A stretch of 64,000 bases of DNA, taken from assembly GCA_051453625.1 (NCBI GenBank), contig JBOZIK010000001.1:60575193-60639192 (forward strand), read 5' to 3'. The notes beneath the pieces were generated by a model. That model ran no database searches and had not been told where the DNA came from. It saw only the letters and a program-made list of their open reading frames with translations. Shown piece by piece: positions 10,743-21,339 of this stretch. This stretch comes from Welwitschia mirabilis. Taxonomy: Eukaryota > Gnetophyta > Gnetopsida > Welwitschiales. The position numbers and the translations under genes were made by a program. The number at the start of each line of letters is the position of its first letter. Within the stretch, counting starts at the first letter, position 1.

Positions 10743-11299
10743 GATTTTCTTATTTTCTAGAATTAAGCTAGTGGTGACATCGTCCCATTACTAGACTCTC
10801 TTAAGATAGGCCTAAAATTCTTTAGCTATATCCTCTTCATTTTCTGTGATTTGATCTTCTATAGATAGTCTTTAGATCCTATTGTCTGATCTGTGCTAGT
10901 TGGACTGCTAGAAGAAGAATCTAGTATGTTTATCACCGTCTTTTAGCCACTTGATCCTTAATCATTCTCTCTAGTAATGTTCTTCATTAACGTTTATTTC
11001 TTGAAGATCCATTAGGCACTGATATTCTCTGCTTTATAAACTATCTTAGTTACCTTCCTTCTCTTGTTCAGTTTGGATTCTTTTAATTTCCTCTTCAAGC
11101 TTATTTTTTGATTCAAACCTCTCTTTATCTTTCCTTCTTCAACCTCTTATGTGATCCTTTAGGGTATTAAGGCCACCATACAAAAAAGTTATAGGTTAGA
11201 TCCCATCATACTAAATTCATATTTTTCCAATAGCACTCTAGTTTCTATCCCGTTAATCTAATATTGTTCCATGTAAAATAGAGTTTTTTTTGAGGCGAA

Positions 11300-11975
11300 A
11301 TTGTCCCCACTCTAAGTTTCATAGGAGAGTGGTTCGAGTCAATGCTATTCAGATCATAGGCTTCAAGTGGAAGTCTAGCTAAATCCTTCCTAGCCAGAAT
11401 TCTGTTAATCTTAGACATTATCAGATCTATACCTGCTCTTTTATTCGATCATGTGTATTTACACCCAGTAATAGGGATGTCTTTAAGGGAGGTTTTTATC
11501 AAAAAATCTTTTAGTATTAAGGCATCTATAGAATTCCAGTTATCGACCCCTAATTTTTCCTAGCGATGAAGACATTGATTGAAGTCACCCAGGATGAGCC
11601 ATATAGATTTTTCAAGTACTATCCTCTGAGCTTTTTTGAAGATAGCGACCTTGTCTTGATTGTGTTATGGACTATAAAGATTTCTGACAGTCTAGCCTTC
11701 TTTTTTTAAGGAGAATTGTGATGTGGTTCTTGCTATTCTGAATCAGATCTGCCTCTCTTTTGGTAGAAATCAGAAGGCCACTAGAGTTACCTTGGGCTGC
11801 AATGGTCAAAGAAGTCCATTGCTATCCTAAATTCATTTTTCCCATATCATTTTTTATCTTTGTTTCCTATAAGCAAACTAAATCGATGTTATATTGATTG
11901 ATCAGGTTTCGTAGGGTCTTTTTATTATAGAAGGACTCTAACCCCCTACAATTTCATGTGAGACAATTCATTAGA
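11300..11975 (-). pseudogene. LINE ORF2 apurinic-like endonuclease fragment
   Basis: Minus-strand pieces in order read MNCLT-stop-NCRG (the usual MNxLxWNCRG start of the plant LINE endonuclease), WLILGDFNQCLHR (GDFN motif, near 11,600), GCKYT-stop-SNKRAG (normally YTWSN), and NSIDSNHSPM (normally SDHSP, Asp to Asn). Order and spacing fit an endonuclease/exonuclease/phosphatase-fold domain. Stops and the lost Asp show inactivation. Confidence 0.8.
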
Positions 11976-12249
11976 GGTGTTTTTGCCCCTTTCTAGGTGC
12001 TTGACCTTTCCTTAAGATATCTTCGATGGTGGCTTGGAAACTATTTGCAATGTTCTCTATCGTTTCTCATTCTTGGAGAGTTCTATTGCTGGGCCTTCAC
12101 TTCGTTTGGGTTTCCACTTCATTAGGTTCATCGTCATTTAGAGGTTGTTGGATATCATTCTTGTCCAATACTTTAGATTCCTTAAGTTGGTCAAAAAGAT
12201 CATGTATTCTTGGTACTAAATATTTGGTCTTAATTGCAACTCTAGTTAT

Positions 12250-14050
12250 TTGTATATAATTAAGACATAACCTAATAGTTTCATTCTTTTATTTACAAAT
12301 AACATAGGTGCTTTACATGTTAATATATTATAATGACCCAAACATTTTTTTAAGAGTTATTCAAGTTAAATTTTCAATTCTTTCATTTCTACAAAAGGCA
12401 TTCTATATGATTATTTAATAATTGATTGAGTTTCTAGAATCAAATTAATGGAAACTCAATTTTATGAAGAGGTCACACTCATGGTAATTATTATTTAACA
12501 ATTTATTGAGTTTCTAGAATCAAATTAATGGAAAACTTAGCTTTATGAAGAGGTGGCACTCCTAGTAATTCTATTCTAGGTATATAAATATATTCTTGAA
12601 TTATTAGTATATTCTTGATTGAAGTTTCTCCTTTCTTTATGTTGGCTAATTTTAAATAAAGCATATAAACCAATAATCCCTTATAAATTTCTATCTTTAT
12701 GTGCATAGATTTAATTAAATTATTCATAACTCATTTGAAATGAATTTGAAAAAGTAGTCATTAACCGTGATTTGTCATTTCTACATGATGATTTGATAAT
12801 TTATAACTACTTTATTCTATATTAACATATATCTAATCTGATACCATGCTTTCCTAGGTTGAGAACAATTAGTTAAATCTAAAAATCTCCCTTAATTATG
12901 GATAAAGTACAATTTGGAATCTCTTGAATAACTTTATGTATGAATCCATTTGCAAACTTTATGAATCCCTCAATTAGTACATGACATAAGTTCTCTCTTA
13001 AAACATTCCTAAATGCTATGAAGTAATGTGTTATTATGGAATCAAATAAAATAATTACTTATTTTTTTTTTAAAATAGGTAAATCCATATATTAAATGAT
13101 TGATATTTGAAACTACATAACTTACTTATCTACTATAGCTCGAAGCCATCCTATTTATTATTAAATGGTTTGTAATCCTTAAGGATTTTCTAACTATTGT
13201 TTGGAATAGCTCTTGGCAAGTACTAAACATTCTTTAATTCTATGATTTTCTTTATAATTAAAGCATTGTAATCCATTACTAGATTAATTTGATATTTGTT
13301 TTGGATAAAAATTTGATTAAAAATATATCTTTATGGATTATTTTCATATGAATCTGATTAGGATCATTCTAATCCTTCTTAAATTGTTCAAGTTTGTCTT
13401 GGTTGAAATTTCTATTTTTTCTATTATTATTACTGATGTTATTTTTGTTGAAATATCATTTCTATTTTGATGAAAAATCTATGATTGATTTCCTTAAAAT
13501 TAAGATCTTTAGGAGGAATTATTTTCTTTTTTTAATTATAATTACCAATTTTATTCTTCTATCTTTTCTTTTTCTATGGCTTCAACTAAAATCTAGGTTG
13601 AAACATGAATAACTTAGTGGCAAAAAAAAAAAAAAAAAAGGAAGAAGACTATCAATAAAAATATTTTCTTTGGATTCTTCATCAAGATGCATATGTAACA
13701 TATTTCTCAATAATTCTATAAATTTTCATTTATGAAATGCTAAGGTCACATGAGGAACTTATCTTATATTGTATAATTTAGCAAATTTTTGATGGATATC
13801 AAATTTGGTAATATACTTTTTCTTAAAAATGTGTTTAAATTCTAGCCATCAAAGTTTCACATCTCATAGCTTTGTTATTTCTTTTTTTCTTCATAGGTTA
13901 TATTCATTTTGTAGCATGTAAATAGCTGAAGGATCTATTTCATATTCATCACATCTTAAGGTTTTTATATTCTTTTTAGTATCACTTAATGATGCTGCTA
14001 CTTTAGATGGATTTGAATCTTCTACAAACTTTGGTTGGTTTAATTTAATC
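12250..14050 (-). mobile_element. degenerate Ty3/gypsy gag-protease remnant
   Basis: Minus-strand translation gives a gag-like stretch (about 13,980-13,680), then a zinc-knuckle-like QCFNYKENHRIKECLVLAKS at about 13,263-13,200 (CCHC with the second Cys now Tyr), then a retropepsin-like segment with IEGFIKFANGFI and LIVLNLGKHGIRLD (about 12,990-12,840), where plant elements have a VANG...VLxLGGxDVVLG pattern. Order and orientation are consistent with gag-pro of a gypsy element. Heavy stop load and low complexity limit the call. The RT part is missing or replaced by the LINE at the left. Confidence 0.45.
12410..12570. repeat. 80-bp tandem duplication
   Basis: 12,410-12,489 and 12,490-12,570 are near-identical copies sharing GAGTTTCTAGAATCAAATTA and TTTATGAAGAGGT. 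It lies at the left end of the gypsy remnant. No function is apparent. Confidence 0.8.
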
Positions 14051-14790
14051 AAGGTTTAAATCAATTTTCTCATATCCAATTCCTCATTAATCAGGTTGAT
14101 TGTTACCATTATTTACTTATGGGTTTTAATCTTGACTCACTATTTATAATAAAAAATATTTAAATGTAATTATTAATGCCTTGGATAATGGTTAAATGGA
14201 GGTTAATTTCCATCATTGTATTATTGATTAATTTAGGAGTTATTTTAATGTTGATTAGTTGGTGAAACTAAATTAGCCTTAATACTTAGCTAATAATAAT
14301 GAGTTATTTATACAAAGTGGAAAATATTATAGCATTCCATTTTAAATAGTATAAATATTATATTGTTAAAGGTTAAAATTAATTATTTTAGATGATCTAA
14401 AAAAAGATGACGTTATCATGATTAAGTAATTAGTTTTTACTAATGTATTTGTTTCTTTTATAATTTAAACTAAACAATCAGGTTTATTCATGTTTTCTAT
14501 TAAATGAATATGATTTATTAGATTCAGGAGTTAATAATAGAGGTTATCCTTTAATGTAATATGATTATATAATTAGAAATTTTGCAACCAACTTAAAATG
14601 GTTGTAGGTTTTGTTACTATTGAAAATATATATAGCTATGGTGTATTTATAGCTATGATGTATTTTAATCTATGATGTATTTTAGTCTACTCATTTATTG
14701 ACATTTCTATTAAAATGATTAAACTCTCTAAGGTATCATGTAGGGTCATGATTTTATAGAGGAAAGTAAAAAGAAAAATTCTTCACAACA
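14050..14790. other. AT-rich stretch without recognisable genes
   Basis: Very AT-rich, with no frame longer than a few dozen codons and no LTR edge I can define. It lies between minus-strand gypsy debris and the gag-protease part of the plus-strand gypsy element. A 5' LTR matching 18,760-21,000 is not seen here. Confidence 0.5.
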
Positions 14791-14799
14791 TTTAAAAAA

Positions 14800-15400
14800 A
14801 AACCAGCTACCCCTTGGCTTGATAGGTTCAACACTAATTCAACTTTTAATGAACATTTCCAAACCTTGATGAAAAATGTAAGTATACACTTACCATTATA
14901 AAAGCTTTTATAAGAAAACCCAAAATACTCTAAACTATGGAATGACTTAACAAAAAAAAAATAAAGATGAGTTATTCCTAGTAAAGTCTTTTTAGCTTAA
15001 TTCCTCATGAACTTAGTATTATAAAAATATTCAAAATTTAAAGATCTAAGGGCAACAATAGTGACTGTCACATTAGAGGGAGATAAAAGAATAAAAAAGC
15101 CTTTAATTAAGATTAGAGTGAGTGTTAACATCATGCCATTACACATTTGCAGAAGACTTAGTTTAGAAGGTAGAATAGAACCTACTCGAATTCTTTTGGA
15201 ATTAGCAGAAACATCAATTAAGAAGCCCTTAGGGGTTATTAAAAATCTAGTAATTCAAATAGAAGGGGAATTCTACCTAATAGATGTGGTTGTCATAGAA
15301 GTCGAACATAATGAAGGATATCCATTGCTCCTAGAAAGAAACTTCTAGACAATGGCCCATTACATTATTGATATAATAACTGGGACTAAAATATATTTTT
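14800..15400 (+). pseudogene. gypsy gag C-terminus and aspartic protease
   Basis: Upstream pieces read FNEHFQTLMKNV and NPKYSKLWNDL, the gag stretch that precedes protease in Athila/Tat-type elements. The open part (15,061-15,348) reads RVSVNIMPLHICRRLSLEGR, then ILLELAETSIKKPLGVIKNL and EGYPLLLERNF. In relatives this is DLGASVN...LQLADRS...ILGRPF. The catalytic D-x-G-A has become I-R-V, so the protease is dead. Confidence 0.8.
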
Positions 15401-15439
15401 TCCTGTAACGATCAAAACAAACCTCTTATAATTAGTGAA

Positions 15440-16340
15440 AATCTCTTCCCTAAACTTCATGCATTTGCTTGATCTCATAGAGATTTATCCACTATTACTC
15501 CTTTTATTATTCAGCATAAAATCTATCTTGAGAAAAATGTGAAACCTATTAGGTAAACATTAAGAAGATTAAATCCAACACTTAAACAAGTAGTTAAAGA
15601 TAAAATCATTAAGTTAATGGATGTTGGAATTATTTACACTATATCAGATAGTGAATGGATTAGTCCCTTAACTATAGTACCAAAATAGGGTGGAAATGAA
15701 GAGTGTGCATAGATTTTAGAAAATTAAATGAATTCACAAAAAAAGATCATTATCCCATACCCTTTCTTGACTAGATACTCAATAGAATTCAGGGACATTT
15801 TTATATATATATTTTTTTAGATGGATATAGTGGTTATAACTAGGTTAGCGAAGACTAGGTCAAAATAACTTTCACTTTGCCTTTCAGGATGTATGGTTTT
15901 AGATGAATGCCTTTTGGATTATGTAACTCTTGGAACTTTTCAATGTGCTATGATGGGTATTTTCTTAGACATGTTATAGGACTCAATAGAAATCTTTATG
16001 GATGACTTTTCAATCTTTGGAGAAACCTTTAATTAAATCTTAGAAAGATTTGAAAAAGTTCTTGATGGATGCATAGAGTGTGGTCTTCATCTAAGTTGGC
16101 AAAAGATCTTATTCTTAGTTGAAGTGGAATTATTCTAGGTCATCACACTTCTAAAAAAGAAATTAAGATGGACCCTAAAAAGGTTGGTATCATTCAACAC
16201 TTAACTCCTCTAACCAATGTTAAGTAACTCCGATCTTTTCTTGGACATTGTGGTTTTTATCACCGTTTCATGCAAGATTATGCTAAAATCTATAAACCCC
16301 TATAGTCATTACTAGAAAAAGAAATCAAATGTGATTGGAA
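15440..16340 (+). pseudogene. gypsy reverse transcriptase
   Basis: Segments in order include LNPTLKQVVKDKIIKLMDVG, SEWISPLTIVPK, a MPFGLCN-like stretch and IEIFMDDFSIFGETF. These are the expected blocks of a gypsy RT palm. The catalytic FMDD is intact (15,995-16,006). Then follow the connection words LRSFLGHCGFYHRFMQDYAK and CDWNKSYQLAF. Several stops (many TAG, where CAG or TGG is expected) and frame changes make it non-functional. Confidence 0.85.
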
Positions 16341-16359
16341 TAAATCTTACCAGCTTGCT

Positions 16360-16780
16360 TTTGATAAACACAAATATAAACTCTCTTATGTCCTTATCAT
16401 AATAAGACTTGATTGGAAAAAAGATTTTGAGTTAATGTGTAATGATAGTAATTTTGTTATAGGTGGGATGCTTGGGTAGGAATATGAAAATGATTTTAAA
16501 GTCATATCTTACTATAGTAAAACATTGTCAAAATATTAATAAAATTATTAAACTATTAAGAAAGAAATATTAGCCATAATCTTTTGTTTCAATACTCTTA
16601 GACATTATCTTTTAGGTTTCCACACAAATGTTTACATAGACCATGTGGTGATTAAATACCTAATGACTAAGAAATATTTTAATGCTAAGTTGATTAGATG
16701 GATCCTCTTAATGCGAGAATTCAATCTCACAAATATAGATAAGACAGGAAAACACAACAACATAGCAGACCAGTTATCAC
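16360..16780 (+). pseudogene. gypsy RNase H fragment
   Basis: Reads ELMCNDSNFVIGGMLG, VISYYSKTLS, then HTNVYIDHVVIKYLMTKKYF and REFNLTNIDKTGKHNNIADQ. This matches the end of plant gypsy RNase H, where relatives have a D-H-x-A-L-K-Y-L and a VADHLSR ending. It is cut by the N gap 16,781-16,880, whose edges share ATCAC. Confidence 0.82.
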
Positions 16781-16880
16781 NNNNNNNNNNNNNNNNNNNN
16801 NNNNNNNNNNNNNNNNNNNNNNNNNNNNNNNNNNNNNNNNNNNNNNNNNNNNNNNNNNNNNNNNNNNNNNNNNNNNNNNN
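16781..16880. other. assembly gap (100 N)
   Basis: The left edge ends ATCAC and the right edge begins ATCAC, so a five-base overlap is possible. Confidence 0.9.
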
Positions 16881-17109
16881 ATCACACCTTACTTCTTCTT
16901 TTGATGATTTTCCTATCAGTGATTCCTTTTCAGATGATCAATTATTTGTTGTATCTTCTACTCATCCCCCTTCATGATATGCTAATACCATCAATTATAT
17001 TATTACTTTAAAGACACTACAAAATTAGAGTCACAGTTAAAAAAAAATCTTTTCTCCATAGGATAGATAACTATGAGTGGATAGTGTAGGTCTAAGGATC
17101 ACATTATAA

Positions 17110-17212
17110 NNNNNNNNNNNNNNNNNNNNNNNNNNNNNNNNNNNNNNNNNNNNNNNNNNNNNNNNNNNNNNNNNNNNNNNNNNNNNNNNNNNNNNNNNNN
17201 NNNNNNNNNNNN
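17110..17212. other. assembly gap (103 N)
   Basis: Falls between the RNase H end and the integrase zinc finger. The first half of the HHCC zinc finger would lie here or is lost. Confidence 0.9.
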
Positions 17213-17700
17213 TCACTCCAGATTCTAGTGGCCTAGTCTTTGTTAGAACTCTTTTGAGTATGCTAGAAGGTGTGATGCATGTCAATATTTTCGTAGTCTT
17301 TTACAATCATAGGAATGCCTCTCAAATATATTCTTAAGTATAACCTTCTAACTACTAGGGAATCAATTTCATAGGCCAAATTAAACCACCTTGTAAGGAC
17401 AAAAATTACATTTTAGTGGCTGCGGATTATATGACTAAATGGGTTGAAATAGTTCCTACTTCCTTAAATGATGCTCAGACTGTTTGTAATTTTGTTAGAA
17501 CTCAAATTTTTCAACATTTTGGCTTTTATCAAATAATTGTTAGTGATCAGGGAACTCATTTCATCAATCATCTTTTTAGAAAGCTTCTTTTATTCATTGG
17601 TATAGAACATAGAGTAGCTTGTGCTTATCATCCTCAAATCAATGGACAAGTTAAAAATGCTAATAGAGAAATAAAAAAAAAATGATTTAGTTGGTTTCTC
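17213..17700 (+). pseudogene. gypsy integrase, zinc-finger end and catalytic core
   Basis: 17,213-17,290 gives the end of the HHCC finger (NSFEYARRCDACQYF, CxxC intact). The open core (17,416-17,685) reads AADYMTKWVEIVPT, then QIIVSDQGTHFINHLFRKLL and HPQINGQVKNANREIKKK. The first two acidic catalytic positions (ADYMTKW, SDQGTHF) are present. The third, Glu in the usual GQAE/GQTE, is Lys here, so strand transfer should be abolished. The core open frame is the best-preserved pol piece of this element. Confidence 0.88.
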
Positions 17701-18220
17701 ATTCTATGAAATTGTTTATGGTATAGTCTGTGTTTTACCTATTGATGTTTGTTATAATTCCTATCATTCTATACATCAACTTAATCTTGTGAACTTAATG
17801 AGAATCTTAAAACTTGTTTAGCTCAATTAGATCATTTAGATAAGAAACAAACTCAAGCCATTCATTATCAACTCATTCACAAAGCTCAAGGTAAATTCAA
17901 ACATGATAAAAAGTTAATTCATAAGAACTTTCAACCTATCAGCTAGTCTTGTTATATAATACTAAAGTGCATNNNNNNNNNNNNNNNNNNNNNNNNNNNN
18001 NNNNNNNNNNNNNNNNNNNNNNNNNNNNNNNNNNNNNNNNNNNNNNNNNNNNNNNNNNNNNNNNNNNNNNNNTAATACTAAAGTGCATATTTTACATAAC
18101 AAGTTAATCTCAAAATGGGTATATCCTTACCTTATTGAGAAAATAAATTCTAATGGCTTTATTAAGATTTTTGACTTAACCACTAAAGAAATTCAGAAAG
18201 TTAATGACAAAGGTTAAAAA
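17700..18220 (+). pseudogene. gypsy integrase C-terminal region
   Basis: Broken frames read SFYEIVYGIVCVLPIDV, DHLDKKQTQAIHYQLIHKAQ and KLISKWVYPYLIEKINSNGF. These fit the post-core region that ends in a 'GPYxI' type module in Athila/Tat elements. The N gap at 17,973-18,072 is flanked by identical 16-mers (TAATACTAAAGTGCAT), so it probably contains no missing sequence. Confidence 0.7.
17973..18072. other. assembly gap (100 N) with 16-bp duplicated edges
   Basis: TAATACTAAAGTGCAT occurs immediately before and immediately after the N run. An unmerged contig overlap is the simplest explanation. Confidence 0.9.
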
Positions 18221-18571
18221 TTTACCAGCAACTTCTAATATAAACATTATAGAAGCACTAGCCTTAGAGGTTCCCCTAAATGAGTAGAGCTTCTTCCCTA
18301 CCATTATTGGATTTTCTCTTAGCTTATTCCTTTGAAGGCCATTATGATGTTACTTGATCATCTATCAAACATGACTTATGTATTTATTTCATTTTCATAA
18401 CCAGTCTTTGACTTGGGTATTTTGTAGTGGTAAGATTAGATTTACTTAATCTTAATACATTTACATGTCTATAAACTTCATTTTAAGGAATATGCTTTAT
18501 TTCTGATGTTTTTCTCAATGATGAAAAGGTCTTAGATTTTTTAAGGGTGTCCTTTTCTATCTTTTATCTTA

Positions 18572-18708
18572 TTACTGCACCTTGGTCTTTTGAGGTATTT
18601 GCTCATGTGAAATGCTTCTGTTGTAAAGGGGAAAAAAACAAAGAGAGTTACTGCACTTTGGTCTTTTGAGGTATTTGATCATGTGGAATGCTTCTATTGT
18701 GAAGGGGG

Positions 18709-18723
<15 letters not shown>
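18572..18723 (+). repeat. 76-bp tandem duplication containing the polypurine tract
   Basis: 18,572-18,647 and 18,648-18,723 are two copies of a segment beginning TTACTGCAC and ending in purine runs (AAGGGGAAAAAAACAAAGAGAG, shortened here, and AAGGGGGAAAAGAGAG). Each ends in a polypurine tract that could prime plus-strand synthesis. Confidence 0.75.

Positions 18724-18758
<35 letters not shown>
18712..18758 (+). repeat. (GA)n microsatellite at polypurine tract
   Basis: About 23 GA dinucleotides run directly on from the purine tract GAAGGGGGAAAAGAGAG. The LTR-like sequence starts just beyond, perhaps at a TG near 18,767. Confidence 0.9.
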
Positions 18759-18759
<1 letters not shown>

Positions 18760-18761
<2 letters not shown>

Positions 18762-21000
18762 AACCATGACGTGAGGCAAATTTTTTGGAGAGGGGCCCTT
18801 AGCAGTGTAATATGATAGCTGTGGAAACTTCACTCAGAGGTCTATTGGCCATGTTTTACAGATCCTTACTTCTCTCACTGTGGTTGCACTTCCCTCATTA
18901 TGGATAATAAAATAAACAAAACTTTGACGCTTCGAAATCAGTGGTATTACGGGTGTCATTAAAGGCATTGTTTGTTTTCTAAACTTTTAGTCTTTTCATA
19001 TGATCATTTCATTCCTGAGGATTCAGATATTTGTTTTGAGATGTAAGCAGGTAAGTTTATTTTTGAGCAATTCTTTGATCTTATTACTTAAAGCATTTAA
19101 TTTTTAGCATCGTCATTACACTTCCTTATCAAATGAAATTTTTTTTCATACATTTGTCATGCATTTTTAAATCAAGTAATGTTATGATTTCTTCCATAGG
19201 ATTTTGCTAGGTTAAAACTTAAGGTCTCTCGCTACCTTTTCTAGGTTCCTTATGTCCATGCTTTTTGTTTTATCTTAGTTTTTTAGTTAGTTATTTCAAA
19301 GTCATTTTCATATTTTCTTATTATTTTAGGACCTTAACATTTAATGGTTTCCTTGTCTAATTTTCAATAAAGAGCTGATTTCTTCCTTAGATGAGTTTCC
19401 TTAAAATTGTTTATGATGATTATTCTTAATCCTTTGGAGTTCTAAACACTATTCTTAATCATTTTTGTAAAGGCACATTTGTTGGGCACCCATGGATTTG
19501 CTTCATCCTAATTAGCACATTTTCATTCTCTACTCCTTCCATGATTGTTAGAATATTCATTATATCTTTATTTTTCAAATATGACATCTTTGCACTAAAC
19601 TTTGTACTTACTTCATCAATTGTCCAAATTCAAAGATACCCATCATCTGCCTTCTCATTTCTGTTTGATTTCTTTGCTTCATTAGCTAATACAGGACATA
19701 TTGTTTTTCTCGGGGCAGGGTAGGACTCATTTTTAGGATTATTTTTGTAATGTTTTGGGTTATTTTGAAGAGACATAGTTTTTGCAACTTTTACTCCATA
19801 CACATGATGTGTTACATGTTATTTTACTATGTAATGTATTTGAGATTATTTATAAGCCTATTTTATAATTTTGAAATTGATTTTTTTAAAATAATTTGGC
19901 TTGCAATTATAGTTGTTACCCTGGTTTTTGTCAGGGATTAATAAAGGTTAATTGGGGTGATACGATGTGTTGCCAAATTGTATGTATTTGATGGGGTGTT
20001 ATGAGCTATTTTGCAGGACATTTATACAAGTTTAGATGCAATTCTGAGGATTATTAAGAGTTGAAGGATGATTATACAAATATTCAATTCTTAGCATTTT
20101 TAGAGACATTTCAGGCATTTTTTGATGCTCAATGCTTTGAAAGAAGAGAAACAACATTGAAGGCTAGCTTCTTTTGAGTTTGAAACATAAAGAGGACTGT
20201 CATCCCCTCTCTTGTCCCCACGATAGGTAAGAAGACAACCCTATACATGTTGTATGAGAATGCTAATGAATGCTGACATAGGCTAACATGAACTGGAGCT
20301 GGGACCAAGTGTCATCTTCATGGTCATCTCCACAACATGCAAGATGACAACTAATAACATATGTATCATTATTCCCATGGTCATCCCCATGCTAGTAAGG
20401 ATGACACCTAAAATGAGTAGCCAACATTCATTCATTTCTTTACCTAATTTGAGTGCATTTTTAGCATATTTTATGTGACGCTTTCATCTTTTCTGGCCTA
20501 TAAATAGCCCATCCCTCCTCGAACCCAACCCTTCTCTTCCTTCCTGAACCCTGCCCCACTTCCCCTACTCCCTCCCCCCCCTTCCCCACCCCTCTCGCAT
20601 CCACCACCCTCCATCCCCTTAGTTTAGAATCATTTTGCATTGCACTTTATTTGACTAACCTAATAGCTTAAGTTAGTCCTAGTGAATGACAGTCTCCTTG
20701 GCTGATCTAGGTTATACAGGGCTGATCTTCCTGACAAGTTGATTTGGTACTTGAAAACATGTTAATTTAGGTTTAGTTAAATTTGCATTTCCGTTCATAT
20801 TTATTTTTTTACATTGATTCTTAAGCTATGATACCATATTTCTTTGGAAATTAATTCTCCTTCTTCTCTCGCATGCCTTCGATGGGTTTATGACATTTCG
20901 ACCACTTCCATCTATACTAGAGTGTTGTATTTTGCAATATATCTATTTTGATTAACAGTATTTATTGAGACATAAAGGATTGCAAAAACACGCACAGCAA
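18760..21000 (+). repeat. probable gypsy 3' LTR
   Basis: It follows the polypurine tract and shares its first 1 kb with 3464-4560. A TATA box (TATAAATAG, 20,499-20,507) lies upstream of a C/T-rich stretch (about 20,512-20,630) that could be the start of the R region. With a 5' copy absent in this window, the right edge is only estimated. The short open frames inside (19,541-19,941) look like chance frames in AT-rich DNA. Confidence 0.5.
20499..20507 (+). promoter_or_regulatory. TATA box of putative gypsy LTR
   Basis: TATAAATAG in a GC-richer setting, followed by a pyrimidine-rich leader. This is typical of plant LTR promoters. Confidence 0.5.
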
Positions 21001-21339
21001 TAGACGTATTCAATTCTATAGACATCTTTGTACTACTGATTTTGCATTTCAACAACTAATCATTCTCATGAAATATCATCTTTGAAGGTCTGATAATGTC
21101 TTATGCTTATCATGATTAGATGTTCTTTGTAATGACCTATCTACATAATGACACAAAATATTTAACAAGTGAAATCATTAAAACTAGATTTACCAATACC
21201 ATTAGAACTTAAATAAATTTAATGCTAGAATTAAGTATGTTCTATGATATATTTTAATTTAAGATAATAGTTTATAAGTTTATTTTAATCAAAATATTAA
21301 AGAATGCTTACTTCTATCTTAGTTTTGTCGTACTCCTTC

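Larger units (their letters stand above)
9100..12250 (-). mobile_element. L1-type LINE retrotransposon, degenerate
   Basis: In minus-strand order there is possible pre-endonuclease coding sequence (about 12,250-12,000), an endonuclease domain (about 11,960-11,300), linker, reverse transcriptase (about 10,750-9,780), and a thumb/C-terminal region (9,780-9,130) with YLGISLQNW and LCKWETIARPKES words typical of plant LINE ORF2. A gap (10,563-10,662) and many stops break the frame. No clear poly(A) tail is visible at the left end, so the 3' boundary is approximate. Confidence 0.8.
14790..21000 (+). mobile_element. Ty3/gypsy element, Athila/Tat-like, degenerate
   Basis: Plus-strand domain order is gag end (14,800-15,050), protease (15,061-15,400), RT (15,440-16,340), RNase H (16,360-16,780), integrase zinc finger and core (17,210-17,700), and C-terminal region to 18,220. 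An untranslated 3' part, a GA-expanded polypurine tract near 18,690-18,758 and a probable long 3' LTR with a TATA box at 20,499 follow. The protease-RNase H order, and the protease sequence SVNIMPLHICRRL, point to the plant Athila/Tat side of gypsy. The 5' LTR is not identified and the 3' LTR end (about 21,000) is a guess. Confidence 0.75.

Noticed and set aside
12026-12259. Plus-strand 77-codon frame
   Set aside because: Antisense to the LINE, whose minus-strand reading is the coherent one here.
13394-13612. 72-codon hydrophobic plus-strand frame resembling a membrane protein
   Set aside because: It is T-rich DNA on the opposite strand of gag-protease debris; the hydrophobicity follows from TTT/TTA/ATT codons.
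18572-18723. CRISPR-like or satellite array
   Set aside because: Only two copies, explained by local duplication around a polypurine tract.
19541-19941. Two plus-strand frames of 60-63 codons in the gypsy LTR
   Set aside because: Hydrophobic chance frames in T-rich LTR DNA; the equivalent region at 3.4-4.6 kb does not keep them.
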